Positions 1-8,754 are shown, counted from the stretch's first letter. The stretch: 64,000 nucleotides of DNA from Pseudofrankia saprophytica (GCF_000235425.2 NZ_KI912266.1:65100-129099), one strand, 5' to 3'. A program made the numbers and translations. Notes: a model not told the origin generated them from the sequence alone.

Positions 1-1
1 C

Positions 2-526
2 CCCGGCGTCGACCCTGAGCACACCACCCAGCAGCTCGGCGTCCCCGGCCCCTGGTTCGAGCGGCTGCCCCACTTCCGCCTGGGCTTCACCCCCAGCGCC
101 GGCGACGAGCTCCAGTCCGAGTACTTCGTCGCCCGTGAACACGCCGCCGCGGCGATCGACGCCGTCTACCAGGTCAGCGGCGACGTCCGTGGCGCGCTCC
201 AGATCAGCGAACTGCGCGCGGTGGCCGCGGACGGTCTCTGGCTCAGCCCCGCCTACCACCGCGACGCGCTGGCGCTGCACTTCACCTGGCTACCGGACGA
301 GACCGCCGTCGCCCGCGCGGTCGCCGCCGTCGAGCGGGCCCTCGCTCCGTTCGCCCCCCGGCCGCACTGGGGGAAGGTCTTCGCGCTGGATCCCGAGCGG
401 GTCCGGGCCGGGTACCCCCGACTGGCGGAGTTCGTCCGGCTGGCGGCCCGCCGCGACCCGGGCCGGGTCCTCCGCAACTCCTTCCTCGACACCTACCTCA
501 AGGACACCTACCTCAAGCTCGGCTGA
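2..526 (+). CDS. FAD-linked alditol/lactone oxidase, C-terminal part (5' end outside window)
   Basis: The reading frame is open from the first bases of the window and ends with TGA at 524-526, so about 174 C-terminal residues are present. The tail carries a PHWGK motif followed by YPRL and a terminal RNSFLDTYL-type motif. That combination is characteristic of the ALO/xylitol-oxidase group (D-arabinono-1,4-lactone oxidase, alditol oxidase), where this region forms the substrate-binding domain. The FAD-binding domain would lie upstream. The family oxidises alditols or aldonolactones with O2, giving H2O2. The substrate cannot be told from this part. An internal ATG at 221 is not the real start. 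Confidence 0.8.
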   Translation, partial: PGVDPEHTTQQLGVPGPWFERLPHFRLGFTPSAGDELQSEYFVAREHAAAAIDAVYQVSGDVRGALQISELRAVAADGLWLSPAYHRDALALHFTWLPDETAVARAVAAVERALAPFAPRPHWGKVFALDPERVRAGYPRLAEFVRLAARRDPGRVLRNSFLDTYLKDTYLKLG

Positions 527-1051
527 GGGCCCCCGGCCTCAGCGGTCGCCCGGGCGCTGAGCGGCCGCTCGCCAACGCGGAACGCCTGTCCCTCATGGGC
601 TGGAACGACGCGCGAGCCACCGCGATAGCACCAATGGGGCCCGCCTAACGGGACGTGAGCCAAACGGCGCTTAGGGCGATCATCGGTGCAGCCGTTGCGA
701 TGACACCCGGTTGACCACCTCAGGTGCTCGGCCATCTCACTTCGAGTGCTCGTCCGCATACCGGCGGATGCTTACCGACGGCGGTGACACCACCACCGTC
801 CAACGGAGACACGATCGGTCGCGCCGACAAACAGCCCGGCCACGTTCCGCAGCATTCAACGGACCCAGTTCAGCCGTCACACCATCTCGCGCCCGCACCG
901 CTATGGCCTGTATCGTTCCAATGAGTCATATAGATCACTATGCTGTTCCGATCTCCGCTGCTCAGATCGCCTTGTCGTCACGCTTGACCTCATTGCCCGG
1001 TCGCCCCGTACCCGCGAGCCCGGCCAGCGTCTCACACCCGCGGGGGGAAAT
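527..1051. other. Intergenic region, no gene recognised
   Basis: About 525 bases between the oxidase stop and the MHYT gene. Short reading frames exist on both strands, but none has a convincing ribosome site or family resemblance. I looked for a c-di-GMP or other riboswitch ahead of the MHYT gene and saw none. The last 150 bases are less GC-rich and probably hold the promoter of the downstream gene. Confidence 0.5.
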
Positions 1052-2092
1052 GTGATCACTGCCCAGGTGGCGCATGAGCACGCCAGCAGCGACCTCATCT
1101 TTGTCGCCAGCTCCATCGGCCTCGCCGTGATCGGCTCGTTCGCGGCATTGGTAAGCGCGCGGCGTATCCCGGGCACCCAGGGCGGCGCCCGACGCCGCTG
1201 GATCGCCGCGTCCGCGGTATCCCTCGGCGGTGGCGCCATCTGGTCGATGCATTTCATGGGAATGCTCGGTTATCACGTCGGTGACCGGAAGCTTGCCTAC
1301 AACCTTCCGTTGACCGCACTTTCCCTGCTGATCGCCATCGCCGTTTCGGCGATCGGGCTGGCCATCGTCGGGACCAACCCGAGAAGCGCCGTGCGCCTCA
1401 TCGTCGGCGGGGTCATCGCGGGGCTCGGCGTCGCGGCGATGCACTACACGGGCATGGCCGCGATGCAGGCCGGCAGCACCGTCACCTATGACAAGAAGCT
1501 GGCCGGCGTCTCCGTCGCGATCGCCGTGGTGGCGGCCCTGGCCGCCCTGTGGCTCGCCTTCCGGGTGCGCACCACCGCGCACGTCGTCGTCGCGTCCCTC
1601 GTGATGGCCGCCGCGGTCAGCGGGATGCACTACACGGCTATGGCGGCCACCCAGGTCGCCGAGACCGACCGCCTGTCGGAGACGAGTGGCGCCGACCCGA
1701 TCGTGCTGAGCTTCCCCGTCATGCTGATCGCCTTCTCGGTGCTCGCGCTCATCATCTTCGCCGCGCTCGGGGGCTTCGCCGAGACCGGCAGGTCCCCGCT
1801 GGTCGCCGGCCCGCGCAACGGGCGAGGTTCGCCCACCCCGGCTCGTGCCGACCGGAACAGCCCGGCCCCGCACGGCCGTCACCAGGCGGCGCCGGACGTG
1901 GATGCCCGCGACGCGGCGGCGGGGCGAGCCGCCTTCGACGACCAGCCCAGGCGCGATTTCTTCGACCGTCCGGCACCCGCCGGGCAGGGCTGGACGGATT
2001 ACCCTCCTCAGCAGCCCGCGCCTACGCCTACGTCCGCGCCCACCACTCCGGCGTTCCCGGACGACGACCGCCGCGCGCCGCTCTACCGGTAG
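1052..2092 (+). CDS. MHYT-domain integral membrane sensor protein
   Basis: A 346-residue protein. The first ~235 residues form about seven membrane segments. Three MHYT-type motifs are visible at helix ends: MHFMGM near residue 67, MHYTGM near 130 and MHYTAM near 193. In this family the Met and His residues are proposed to bind copper and sense O2, CO or NO. Most relatives fuse the domain to a GGDEF/EAL or kinase module; here it is followed only by a ~110-residue Pro/Ala/Arg-rich cytoplasmic tail, so any signal must pass to a partner. The start is GTG at 1052 after a G-rich stretch. It appears to be monocistronic. Confidence 0.85.
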   Translation: MITAQVAHEHASSDLIFVASSIGLAVIGSFAALVSARRIPGTQGGARRRWIAASAVSLGGGAIWSMHFMGMLGYHVGDRKLAYNLPLTALSLLIAIAVSAIGLAIVGTNPRSAVRLIVGGVIAGLGVAAMHYTGMAAMQAGSTVTYDKKLAGVSVAIAVVAALAALWLAFRVRTTAHVVVASLVMAAAVSGMHYTAMAATQVAETDRLSETSGADPIVLSFPVMLIAFSVLALIIFAALGGFAETGRSPLVAGPRNGRGSPTPARADRNSPAPHGRHQAAPDVDARDAAAGRAAFDDQPRRDFFDRPAPAGQGWTDYPPQQPAPTPTSAPTTPAFPDDDRRAPLYR

Positions 2093-2185
2093 GGTCGGCC
2101 AGGGCCGCGCGGTAGACAGTCAGACTGCTGCGGCAGCTCTGTTGTAGCCGTGTAGTACCAGTCTCGGGCAGAGGGTGCCGGCCGG

Positions 2186-2623
2186 ATGACCACCATCGAC
2201 GATCTGGCCGCTCTCGGGCGCGCGGAGAACGGGCTGGCGGTCATCTCGACCGTGCGGGGCGATCAGACGATCCAGTCGTCGGTCGTCAACGTGGGCGTAC
2301 TGACGCATCCGCTCACCGGCGAGACCGTGCTCGGTTTCGTCACCTACGGCAAGGTGAAGCTCGCGAACCTGCGCGCTCGCCCCCAGCTGACGGCCACCGT
2401 CCGGTCCGGCTGGCAGTGGGCGACGGTCGAGGGACGCGCGGAGCTGATCGGACCCGACGATCCCAGTCCGGACGTCGACGCCGAACGCCTGCGGCTGATG
2501 CTGCGCGAGGTGTTCACCTCGGCGGGCGGCACCCACGACGACTGGGACGAGTACGACCGCGTCATGGCCGAACAGCGGCGCACAGCCGTCTTCGTCCGGC
2601 CCGACCGGGTCTACAGCAACTAG
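2186..2623 (+). CDS. PPOX-class (split beta-barrel) F420-dependent oxidoreductase
   Basis: A 145-residue single-domain protein of the pyridoxamine-5'-phosphate-oxidase-like fold, the usual size for actinobacterial F420-binding members. The line is ISTVRGD near the N-terminus, then a VTYGKVKLANLR segment typical of the cofactor phosphate-binding face, then WATVEGRAEL. It should be cytosolic and reduce small unsaturated substrates with F420H2, though FMN or biliverdin binding is also known in the family. The start ATG at 2186 follows a weak purine-rich site. It converges on the downstream TetR gene. Confidence 0.75.
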   Translation: MTTIDDLAALGRAENGLAVISTVRGDQTIQSSVVNVGVLTHPLTGETVLGFVTYGKVKLANLRARPQLTATVRSGWQWATVEGRAELIGPDDPSPDVDAERLRLMLREVFTSAGGTHDDWDEYDRVMAEQRRTAVFVRPDRVYSN

Positions 2624-2677
2624 CTGGAACCCTCCGCCAGCCAGAACCGCCGCCGCGGGCGGTGCCGCGCCGGCGGG

Positions 2678-2711
2678 GTCGAGTGGGCACCGTCGTCGAG
2701 TGGGCACCGTC
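2678..2711. repeat. 17-bp tandem duplication
   Basis: Two exact head-to-tail copies of a 17-base unit starting GTCGAGTGGG lie between the convergent PPOX and TetR genes. They may simply be slippage products. No hairpin is formed by the unit itself. Confidence 0.75.
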
Positions 2712-2738
2712 GTCGACCGGCACGCCGTGGTCGCACGG

Positions 2739-3353
2739 TCAGCGGCGGCGCGCGGTGGGGGCGTAGAGGGCGGCGCGCAGGCCCGGGGCGAGGTGCCGGA
2801 CCAATTCATCAGCCGTCATGCTCGCGATGGGTTCCAGCTCGAGCACGTAACGGGTGAAGATGGTCCCGGCCACCTGCGCGGTGAACGCCGCGGCACGGTA
2901 GGGGGCGTCCGCGCCGCCGACGTACTCGGCCACCTGGCCCACCATCTCCCGTTCCAGCACCTCCCGGAACAGCCGGGTCAGCTCGGGCTCCTGCACGATC
3001 GCCGCGATCATGAGCCGGAGCTGGTCGCCGCGGTCGGAGTCGTCCCAGGTGGTGACCGCGGAGCGCAGCACCCGCTCCGGCAGCGTCGCCCGGTCGCCCG
3101 GCAGCGCGGCGGACAGGAGCTCGGGCGGGTTGGCGAGCAGGCCGAGCGTCGCGCCGAACAGGCCCTTCTTGGAGCCGAAGAAGTAGCTGATCAGGGCGAC
3201 GTCCACCTCGGCCTCCGCGGCGATCGAGCGCAGTGTCACAGCTCGGTAGCCATCCGACAGAAAGCGCCGGCGCGCGACGTCCAGGATCTGGCCGCGGGTG
3301 TCCGGGCTGCCGGCCCGCCGGCCACGGGTGCCCCCCTCAGCCTTATTCATCAT
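2739..3353 (-). CDS. TetR-family transcriptional repressor, divergent from an MFS exporter
   Basis: A 204-residue protein. An N-terminal helix-turn-helix domain covers about residues 15-60, with the typical TRGQILDVARRRF start and the ALISYFFGSKKGLF recognition helix. A helical ligand-binding domain follows, ending in Arg-rich sequence. I set the start at ATG 3353, the first of two adjacent Met codons just ahead of NKAEGG, because the longer open frame would run into the exporter promoter. The gene is divergent from the MFS gene, with 65 bp between starts, the usual layout for a drug-responsive repressor controlling its own gene and the pump. Confidence 0.88.
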   Translation of the reverse strand: MMNKAEGGTRGRRAGSPDTRGQILDVARRRFLSDGYRAVTLRSIAAEAEVDVALISYFFGSKKGLFGATLGLLANPPELLSAALPGDRATLPERVLRSAVTTWDDSDRGDQLRLMIAAIVQEPELTRLFREVLEREMVGQVAEYVGGADAPYRAAAFTAQVAGTIFTRYVLELEPIASMTADELVRHLAPGLRAALYAPTARRR

Positions 3354-3418
3354 GGTTGAAATTATGCGGAGAGCGGGTGACCTTGGCCAGGGTTCACACC
3401 CTCGGCTGGAGGTCCACG

Positions 3419-5047
3419 ATGACCATCCCCACGGCGGCTCCCATGCCACCGGCAGACCGGCAGGGCGGCGTGCATCGCGCCGTGCTCCCGGTCGTCATGC
3501 TCGCCCTCGCCACCGTCGTCGCCGCCGTCGCGTCGCTGAACGTGGCGCTTCCCTCGATCGCCCGTGACACCCACGCGAACCAGACCCAGCTGTCCTGGGT
3601 GATCGACGCGTACGCCCTGCCGTTCGCCGCGCTGCTGCTCCTCGGCGGCGCCATCGGCGACCGGTACGGCCGCCGACGCGCGCTGATCGTCGGTCTCGCG
3701 GTCTTCGGGGCCGGCTCGCTCGCGGCCATGGCCGTCAGCGACCCGAGCTGGCTCATCGCGATGCGCGCCGTGCTCGGCGTCGGCGCCGCCCTGGTCATGC
3801 CCGCGACGCTGTCGACGATCACCGCCACCTTCCCGCCGGAGCAGCGGTCACGCGCCGTCGGAGCCTGGGCCGGCGTCGCCGGGGCGAGCGCGCTGCTGGG
3901 GGTGCTCGCCTCCGGCCTGCTCCTGGAGGTCTGGTCGTGGCGCTCGGTGTTCGGACTGAACGTCGCGCTGGCCGCGGTGGCCGTCCTCGCCACCCTGCGG
4001 GTGATCCCCGAGTCGGCCGACCCCGCGGCCGGGCGGCTCGATCTCGTCGGCGCGCTGCTCACGGTCGCCGGGCTCGGCGTGGCGGTCTACTCGATCATCG
4101 AGGCGCCCACGGAGGGGTGGAGCAGTCCCCGGACGCTGCTCGGCATCGCCGCCGGGGTCGTCATCCTGGTCGGCTTCGTCCTCTGGGAGCTGCGCCACCC
4201 GAACCCGCTGCTGGACCCGCGCCTGTTCGCCCACCGCGCCTTCGCCGCCGGCACCCTGTCGATCACGTTGCAGTTCTTCGCGTTCTTCGGGTTCATCTTC
4301 CTGCTCCTGCAGTACCTGCAGCTGGTCCGCGGCGACGGCCCGCTCGTCGCGGCGGTGAGCCTGATCCCGATGAGCCTGACGATCATGCCGGCCGCGCGGG
4401 TGGCCGCGCCCCGGCTGGTCAGCCGGGTCGGCGCCCGCCCGGTCGTCGTCCTCGGGCTCACCCTGGTCACCGCGGGCCTGCTGGTGCTGTCGCGGCTGGG
4501 CGCGGACAGCGGCTACTGGCTGCTGCTGGCGGGCCTGCTGCCGCTCGGCGCCGGCATGGGCCTGGCCATGACGCCCGCGACGACCGCGATCACCGACGCG
4601 CTGCCGGCGGCGAAGCAGGGCGTCGGCTCGGCGACGAACGACCTCGCCCGCGAGCTGGGCGGCGCCCTGGGGATCGCCGTGCTGGGCAGCATCCTGCAGT
4701 CGACCTACCGCGACCACCTGCACCCCGCCGGCCTGCCGGCCCCGCTCGCCGAGTCCGCCCGGTCCTCGCTCGCCCTCGCCACCCGGTTGGGCCCGGCCGT
4801 CGCCCAGCAGGCCGAGACCGCCTTCGTCGACGGCATGCGCACCGCGCTGACCTGCGCCGCCGTCGTGGTCGCCGCCGCGGCCGTCGCCGTCGGGACCCTG
4901 CTGCGCCCCGCCGCGGCGCAGACCGCCCCAGGCCAGCCATCCCAAAGCCAGCCAGCCCAAAGCCAGGCAGCCCAAAGCCAGGCAGCCCAAGGCCAGCCAG
5001 CCGAAGCGGCCGAGGATCAGCGGTCTGCCCAGCCCGCCTCGTCGTAG
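3419..5047 (+). CDS. MFS drug exporter, DHA2 (EmrB/QacA-like) family
   Basis: A 542-residue membrane transporter with 14 predicted segments, as expected for DHA2 drug:H+ antiporters. Helix 1 contains ASLNVALPSIARD, followed by a GDRYGRRR loop 2-3 motif A and a WSWRSVFGLN segment in the middle. The start is ATG 3419, preceded by GGAGG about eight bases upstream. The frame stays open further upstream, but that stretch overlaps the divergent TetR gene. The C-terminus ends in a Gln/Pro/Ala-rich tail built of five-residue repeats. It probably exports hydrophobic toxins and is controlled by the adjacent TetR protein. Confidence 0.9.
   Translation: MTIPTAAPMPPADRQGGVHRAVLPVVMLALATVVAAVASLNVALPSIARDTHANQTQLSWVIDAYALPFAALLLLGGAIGDRYGRRRALIVGLAVFGAGSLAAMAVSDPSWLIAMRAVLGVGAALVMPATLSTITATFPPEQRSRAVGAWAGVAGASALLGVLASGLLLEVWSWRSVFGLNVALAAVAVLATLRVIPESADPAAGRLDLVGALLTVAGLGVAVYSIIEAPTEGWSSPRTLLGIAAGVVILVGFVLWELRHPNPLLDPRLFAHRAFAAGTLSITLQFFAFFGFIFLLLQYLQLVRGDGPLVAAVSLIPMSLTIMPAARVAAPRLVSRVGARPVVVLGLTLVTAGLLVLSRLGADSGYWLLLAGLLPLGAGMGLAMTPATTAITDALPAAKQGVGSATNDLARELGGALGIAVLGSILQSTYRDHLHPAGLPAPLAESARSSLALATRLGPAVAQQAETAFVDGMRTALTCAAVVVAAAAVAVGTLLRPAAAQTAPGQPSQSQPAQSQAAQSQAAQGQPAEAAEDQRSAQPASS
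4934..5008 (+). repeat. 15-bp in-frame tandem array at the 3' end of the MFS gene
   Basis: Five units of 15 bases, encoding QPSQS, QPAQS, QAAQS, QAAQG and QPAEA. The period is exactly five codons, so the frame is preserved. It forms the last part of the cytoplasmic tail of the exporter. Confidence 0.85.
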
Positions 5048-5068
5048 GCGGCTCCACCCCGGCGCCGG

Positions 5069-5141
5069 CGGTTCGAACCGAACTCATATGTTCGCCAGAT
5101 GGAATGGTCCGCGGACAGCATGGAATGGTTCGCGGACAGCA
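5069..5141 (+). promoter_or_regulatory. Palindrome and 21-bp direct repeat upstream of the response-regulator gene
   Basis: A 12-base palindrome CGGTTCGAACCG (5069-5080) is followed by two adjacent 21-base copies (5100-5120 and 5121-5141) of a unit starting TGGAATGGT, differing at one base. The second copy ends 25 bp before the ATG of the OmpR-type regulator. A 21-bp spacing places both copies on the same DNA face, which fits tandem binding by an OmpR-family dimer. Autoregulation is an inference from position and spacing only. Confidence 0.5.
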
Positions 5142-5166
5142 CGGCAGCGAAGGCCGGGGGTGAACG

Positions 5167-5898
5167 ATGGAGGGGGCCGGGCCACGGCTGCTGGTCGTCG
5201 ATGACGAGCCGAACATCGTCGACATGCTGCGGATGGCGTTGCGGTTCCACGGGTTCGACGTGGTCACCGCCCAGTCGGGGCGGCAGGCCACGGCGGCGGT
5301 GGCGGCGCGGCGCCCGGACCTGCTGGTGCTGGACATCATGCTGCCCGACTGCGACGGCTTGGAGCTGTGCCGGCAGTGGCGGGAGCAGGGCGTGGACGTG
5401 CCGGTCGTGTTCCTCACCGCGCGCGACCGGCACACCGACAAGATCGCCGGGCTGACCTACGGCGGCGACGACTACGTCACCAAGCCGTTCTCGATCGACG
5501 AGCTGGTCGCCCGGATCAGGGCCGTGCTGCGCCGCACGCGGCGGGAGCCACCCGCCGCGTGCCCGCCGGCGCTGACCTTCGCCGACGTCCGGCTGGACGA
5601 GGACACGCACTGCGTCACCCGCGCGGGCCAGCCCGTCGAGCTGGCCGCCACCGAGTTCAAACTGCTGCGGTATCTCATGACCAACCCGAACCGGGTGCTC
5701 TCCCGGGAGCAGATCCTCGACGCCGTCTGGAGCGAGGACTACCGCGGCGGCGCCACCGTCGTCGACCAGTACGTCAGCTACCTGCGGCGCAAGCTCGCGC
5801 CCTACGGCCCGCCGCTGATTCACACTCAGCGGGGTTTCGGCTACGCCCTGCGGGCGGGCGTTCCGGCTGCCCAGCAGCCGGACGCGAGTGAGGCGTGA
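5167..5898 (+). CDS. OmpR-family response regulator
   Basis: A 243-residue regulator. The receiver domain (about 1-120) has the acidic pocket D12/D13, phospho-acceptor D56 (LVLDIMLP), T84 and K106 (VTKPF). The C-terminal winged helix (about 140-230) contains EFKLLRYL and the VVDQYVSYLRRKL recognition region, followed by RGFGYAL. The ATG follows a purine-rich site. Its end overlaps the following sensor-kinase start by 11 bases, so they are translationally coupled. The pair resembles TrcRS/TcrXY-type actinobacterial systems; the signal is unknown. Confidence 0.93.
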   Translation: MEGAGPRLLVVDDEPNIVDMLRMALRFHGFDVVTAQSGRQATAAVAARRPDLLVLDIMLPDCDGLELCRQWREQGVDVPVVFLTARDRHTDKIAGLTYGGDDYVTKPFSIDELVARIRAVLRRTRREPPAACPPALTFADVRLDEDTHCVTRAGQPVELAATEFKLLRYLMTNPNRVLSREQILDAVWSEDYRGGATVVDQYVSYLRRKLAPYGPPLIHTQRGFGYALRAGVPAAQQPDASEA

Positions 5899-7306
5899 CC
5901 GAGGTCCCGCCGTGACGCTGCGCGCCCGACTGATGCTCGGGTTGCTGGCGCTGCTCGCGGTCTGCCTGGCGGTCGCCGGGACGGCAAGCGCCCTGGCCCT
6001 GCGGTCGCACCTGATCGACCAGGCGGACGACCAGCTGCGCGGCGCCCAGAACCTGATCAGCACCCGCGGCGTCTCGACGCTCACCCGGCTCGCTCCGCTG
6101 TTCGGCGGCGTCGGGCTGCAGCGCGCCGTGGCCCCGACCGAGTTCGTGATCGAGCTGCGTCAGCCCGGCGGTTCGACGATGACCCTGACCGGCGGGACCG
6201 ACCAGCCAGCGGCCGGCGCCCGGCTCCTGACCAGCGTCACCGACCTGGACCGCCGGATCGCCGCGGCCACGCCGTTCACCATCGAGACGGCGGACGGCCG
6301 CTACCGAGCGCTGGTCACGGCGCTCCCCGGCGGCGTCACCGACCTCGTCGCGCTGCCCATGCGACCGATCGAGGACACCATCGGCCGGCTCCTGCTGGTC
6401 GAGACCGTCGCCGCCGCCGCCGTGCTCGCGCTCGGTGGGGGCTGCGCCTGGCTCCTGCTCGGCCGCGGCCTGCGCCCCCTGCGGGACATCACCAGGACCG
6501 CGGCGGCGATCGCCGACGGCGATCTGGAACGCCGGGTGCCGCATGGCCGGTCGCGTACCGAGACCGATCGCCTCGCCGCCGCCCTCAACGTCATGCTCAC
6601 GCAGATCCAGACCGCCTTCGAGGGCCGCCGACGCTCGCAGGAGCGCCTGCGGCAGTTCGTCGCCGACGCCTCGCACGAGCTGCGCACACCGCTGACCTCG
6701 GTGCGCGGTTACGTCGACATGCTGCGCCAGGGCATCGTGCCGCCGTCGGGCGCGGACGACGCGCTTCGCCGCGTGCAGGACGAGACCCGTCGGATGAGCA
6801 CCCTCGTCGACGACATGCTCTACCTCGCCCATCTCGACGAGGCCCGGCCGCTCGAACGCGCCACCGTCGACCTTGCCGCCATCGTCCGGGACGCCGCCGC
6901 CGACGTCGCCGCGGTCGAGCCGGATCGCCCGCTGTCCGTGCGGGTGCCGCCGGAATGCCTTGTCGTCGGAGATTCGGATGCGCTGCGGCAGGTGATGGGC
7001 AACCTGCTGACCAACGTCCGCGTCCACACCCCGCCCGGCACCCCCGCCGAGATCTCCCTCAGCGCCGTCGGCGGCGAGATCCTGCTCGAGGTCCGGGACG
7101 AGGGGCCGGGCGTGCAGGCGGCCGACCTGGACCGGATCTTCGACCGTTTCTACCGTTCCGACGCCGGCCGGGAGCGTGGCCGCGGCGGCAGCGGCCTGGG
7201 GATGTCCATCGTCGCCGCCGTCGCCGCCGCCCACGGCGGCCGCGCCGAGGTCGCGAGCGCTCCCGGGCAGGGGCTGGCCGTCCGGGTCACGCTGCCCGGT
7301 TCCTGA
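5888..7306 (+). CDS. Membrane sensor histidine kinase, partner of the upstream regulator
   Basis: A 472-residue classical kinase: transmembrane helix at about 13-40, extracytoplasmic domain about 41-160, second helix about 165-190, HAMP linker, then the H-box with H263 in ASHELRTPLTS. The N box (NLLTNVRVH), G1 (DEGPGV) and G2 (RGRGGSGLGMSIV) motifs of the ATPase domain are complete. The start is GTG 5888, overlapping the regulator gene; a GTG at 5912 is an alternative that leaves only a few residues before the first helix. Note that the N-box position usually written as N-A-L-R-Y is N-V-R-V-H here. Confidence 0.9.
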   Translation: MRRDRGPAVTLRARLMLGLLALLAVCLAVAGTASALALRSHLIDQADDQLRGAQNLISTRGVSTLTRLAPLFGGVGLQRAVAPTEFVIELRQPGGSTMTLTGGTDQPAAGARLLTSVTDLDRRIAAATPFTIETADGRYRALVTALPGGVTDLVALPMRPIEDTIGRLLLVETVAAAAVLALGGGCAWLLLGRGLRPLRDITRTAAAIADGDLERRVPHGRSRTETDRLAAALNVMLTQIQTAFEGRRRSQERLRQFVADASHELRTPLTSVRGYVDMLRQGIVPPSGADDALRRVQDETRRMSTLVDDMLYLAHLDEARPLERATVDLAAIVRDAAADVAAVEPDRPLSVRVPPECLVVGDSDALRQVMGNLLTNVRVHTPPGTPAEISLSAVGGEILLEVRDEGPGVQAADLDRIFDRFYRSDAGRERGRGGSGLGMSIVAAVAAAHGGRAEVASAPGQGLAVRVTLPGS

Positions 7307-7385
7307 ACGGACCCGCGTCGGACCCGCACGCCGCTCGACCCTGGCTCACATCTCGTCCGCATGAACGGGCGGTCTGCTCGGTGTC

Positions 7386-8081
7386 ATGCGGAAACCGGTG
7401 GGTGGGTTCGGATCGGCGAGTTGTCTGCCCGCGCGACGGGTGGTCATCGCGGGCGGCGGAGCCTGGTGGCGGGGCAGATGGCAGATCAGATGGCGGTGGC
7501 TCGCCGCGGCGCCGCTCGTGGTTTCGGCCGCCCTCCTGCTGACCGACCGTCTGCTGGTTCGCGTCGCCGAGCACCGCCTGACCAACCGGCTGGGCTGCAT
7601 GGGCACGTTGACGGGAACTCGATCCGTGCATATCGACGGATTCCCCTTCCTGACGCAGCTCGGCGCCGGTCATTTCCGGACCGTGACGGCGACGGCCGAC
7701 GGCTTCGGCCGAACCGACCGGCTGACCGAACTCGCCGTGACGTTCCACGACGTCCACGTCCCGGTCTGGTCGGCCATCTTCGGCCGTCCGGCGGCGGGTT
7801 CGCCCACGGTTGGCTCGGTCTCGCTGACGGCCGTTCTGCGCCTCGGCTCCGACGGGCCGGGCGGCCGGTTGGCGCGCCTGCTCGGGTCCGGGCCGCTGGC
7901 GACCGGCCACCCGGCGGTGGCCGCGGCGGTGGCCGGGCGCCCGTCAGCCGCCGTCCTGCCACCGGGCGCGCACCTCGACGGCGTCGAACCGGTGCCTGGC
8001 GGACTGCGGCTCGCGGTCACGATGCCGGGAGCCGCGCTGGCCGGCATGGACGGTGCGGACGGACGGATATGCCGTGGCTGA
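7386..8081 (+). CDS. DUF2993 (LmeA-like) membrane-anchored protein
   Basis: A 231-residue protein with a single N-terminal membrane segment (about residues 38-52), then a periplasmic-type domain. The stretch around GFPFLTQL, followed by F-x-T-V-T-A-T-A-D-G-F, is the signature of DUF2993, the family of mycobacterial LmeA, a cell-envelope protein affecting lipomannan elongation. It lies 79 bp after the sensor kinase on the same strand, so it may belong to that operon. Its last 29 bases overlap the next gene. The function in this organism is inferred from family only. Confidence 0.75.
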   Translation: MRKPVGGFGSASCLPARRVVIAGGGAWWRGRWQIRWRWLAAAPLVVSAALLLTDRLLVRVAEHRLTNRLGCMGTLTGTRSVHIDGFPFLTQLGAGHFRTVTATADGFGRTDRLTELAVTFHDVHVPVWSAIFGRPAAGSPTVGSVSLTAVLRLGSDGPGGRLARLLGSGPLATGHPAVAAAVAGRPSAAVLPPGAHLDGVEPVPGGLRLAVTMPGAALAGMDGADGRICRG

Positions 8082-8709
8082 CACCACGTCCTGCGACACC
8101 ACGTCCTGCGATACCACGGCGCCCAGCACCACGGCACCAGGTCCCGGGGCGCCGCGCGTCGCCTGGCGGCTCGTCGCCCGGCGGGGCAGGTCCGCGCGCG
8201 ACCGCGGCGCCAGGCTGCTCCTGATCATCACGGCGCTGCTGGTCCTGCGCGGGGTCCAGGCCGCCGTCGCCGGGCTGACCGTGCTGGTCGTGACGGTGTC
8301 GCGGTTCGAGCACCCAGCCCCCACGCTGCACCTGGCCCGGCTCGCCGAGGTCGAGCCCGCGCCGATGAGCGCCGTCACCGCGCTGACCATGATCCTGGTG
8401 GCCACGGGTCTCGCTGCCGTTCTGCTGCCCCGCCGCCATCCGTTCGCCGCGTTCGCCGGGATCAAGGCGTTCGCACTGGTCGCCGCGTCGGCGCTCGCCG
8501 TCCTGTTCACGGCCGAGCCGGTCAGCATCCGGGCCGCCGTCGCCGGCTGTGGCATCGGCATCGTCGCCCTGTTCTGGCCAGCGGCGCGGGACGCGGCCGG
8601 GCGGGTACTGGCCGCGGTGGGCCTGCCGCACCCGCACGGCCGAGCCGGTGACCTCCTCCTCGCCGTGAAGATCGCGCTACTGGTGGCGGTCGTCGTCCTT
8701 CCCTTCTGA
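8053..8709 (+). CDS. Multi-pass membrane protein of unknown function
   Basis: A 218-residue protein with a Thr/Ser/Pro-rich N-terminus of about 40 residues, including a short repeat TTSCDTTSCD, then four or five hydrophobic segments. I recognise no family. The GTG start at 8053 lies inside the end of the DUF2993 gene, pointing to co-translation with it. With the two-component pair upstream this makes a four-gene unit, presumably concerned with the envelope. Confidence 0.65.
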   Translation: MRTDGYAVADTTSCDTTSCDTTAPSTTAPGPGAPRVAWRLVARRGRSARDRGARLLLIITALLVLRGVQAAVAGLTVLVVTVSRFEHPAPTLHLARLAEVEPAPMSAVTALTMILVATGLAAVLLPRRHPFAAFAGIKAFALVAASALAVLFTAEPVSIRAAVAGCGIGIVALFWPAARDAAGRVLAAVGLPHPHGRAGDLLLAVKIALLVAVVVLPF

Positions 8710-8732
8710 CAGCCAGCCCTCTTCTGACAGCT

Positions 8733-8754
8733 CGCGCGCGCAGTACCGCGCGCG
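8733..8754 (+). terminator. GC-rich hairpin after the membrane-protein gene
   Basis: Eight-base perfect stem (alternating CG) with a six-base loop CAGTAC, 24 bp after the upstream stop codon and before the P450 gene. There is no T-run, as is common for actinobacterial terminators. An eleven-base direct repeat CTTCTGACAGC flanks it on the left. Confidence 0.45.

Noticed and set aside
527-1051. Riboswitch ahead of the MHYT gene
   Set aside because: I compared by eye with the c-di-GMP class I and c-di-AMP consensus and found no conserved core.
3848-4990. Long minus-strand open frame opposite the MFS gene
   Set aside because: Gly/Arg/Gln/Asp-rich shadow of a high-GC gene; the plus-strand transporter is unambiguous.
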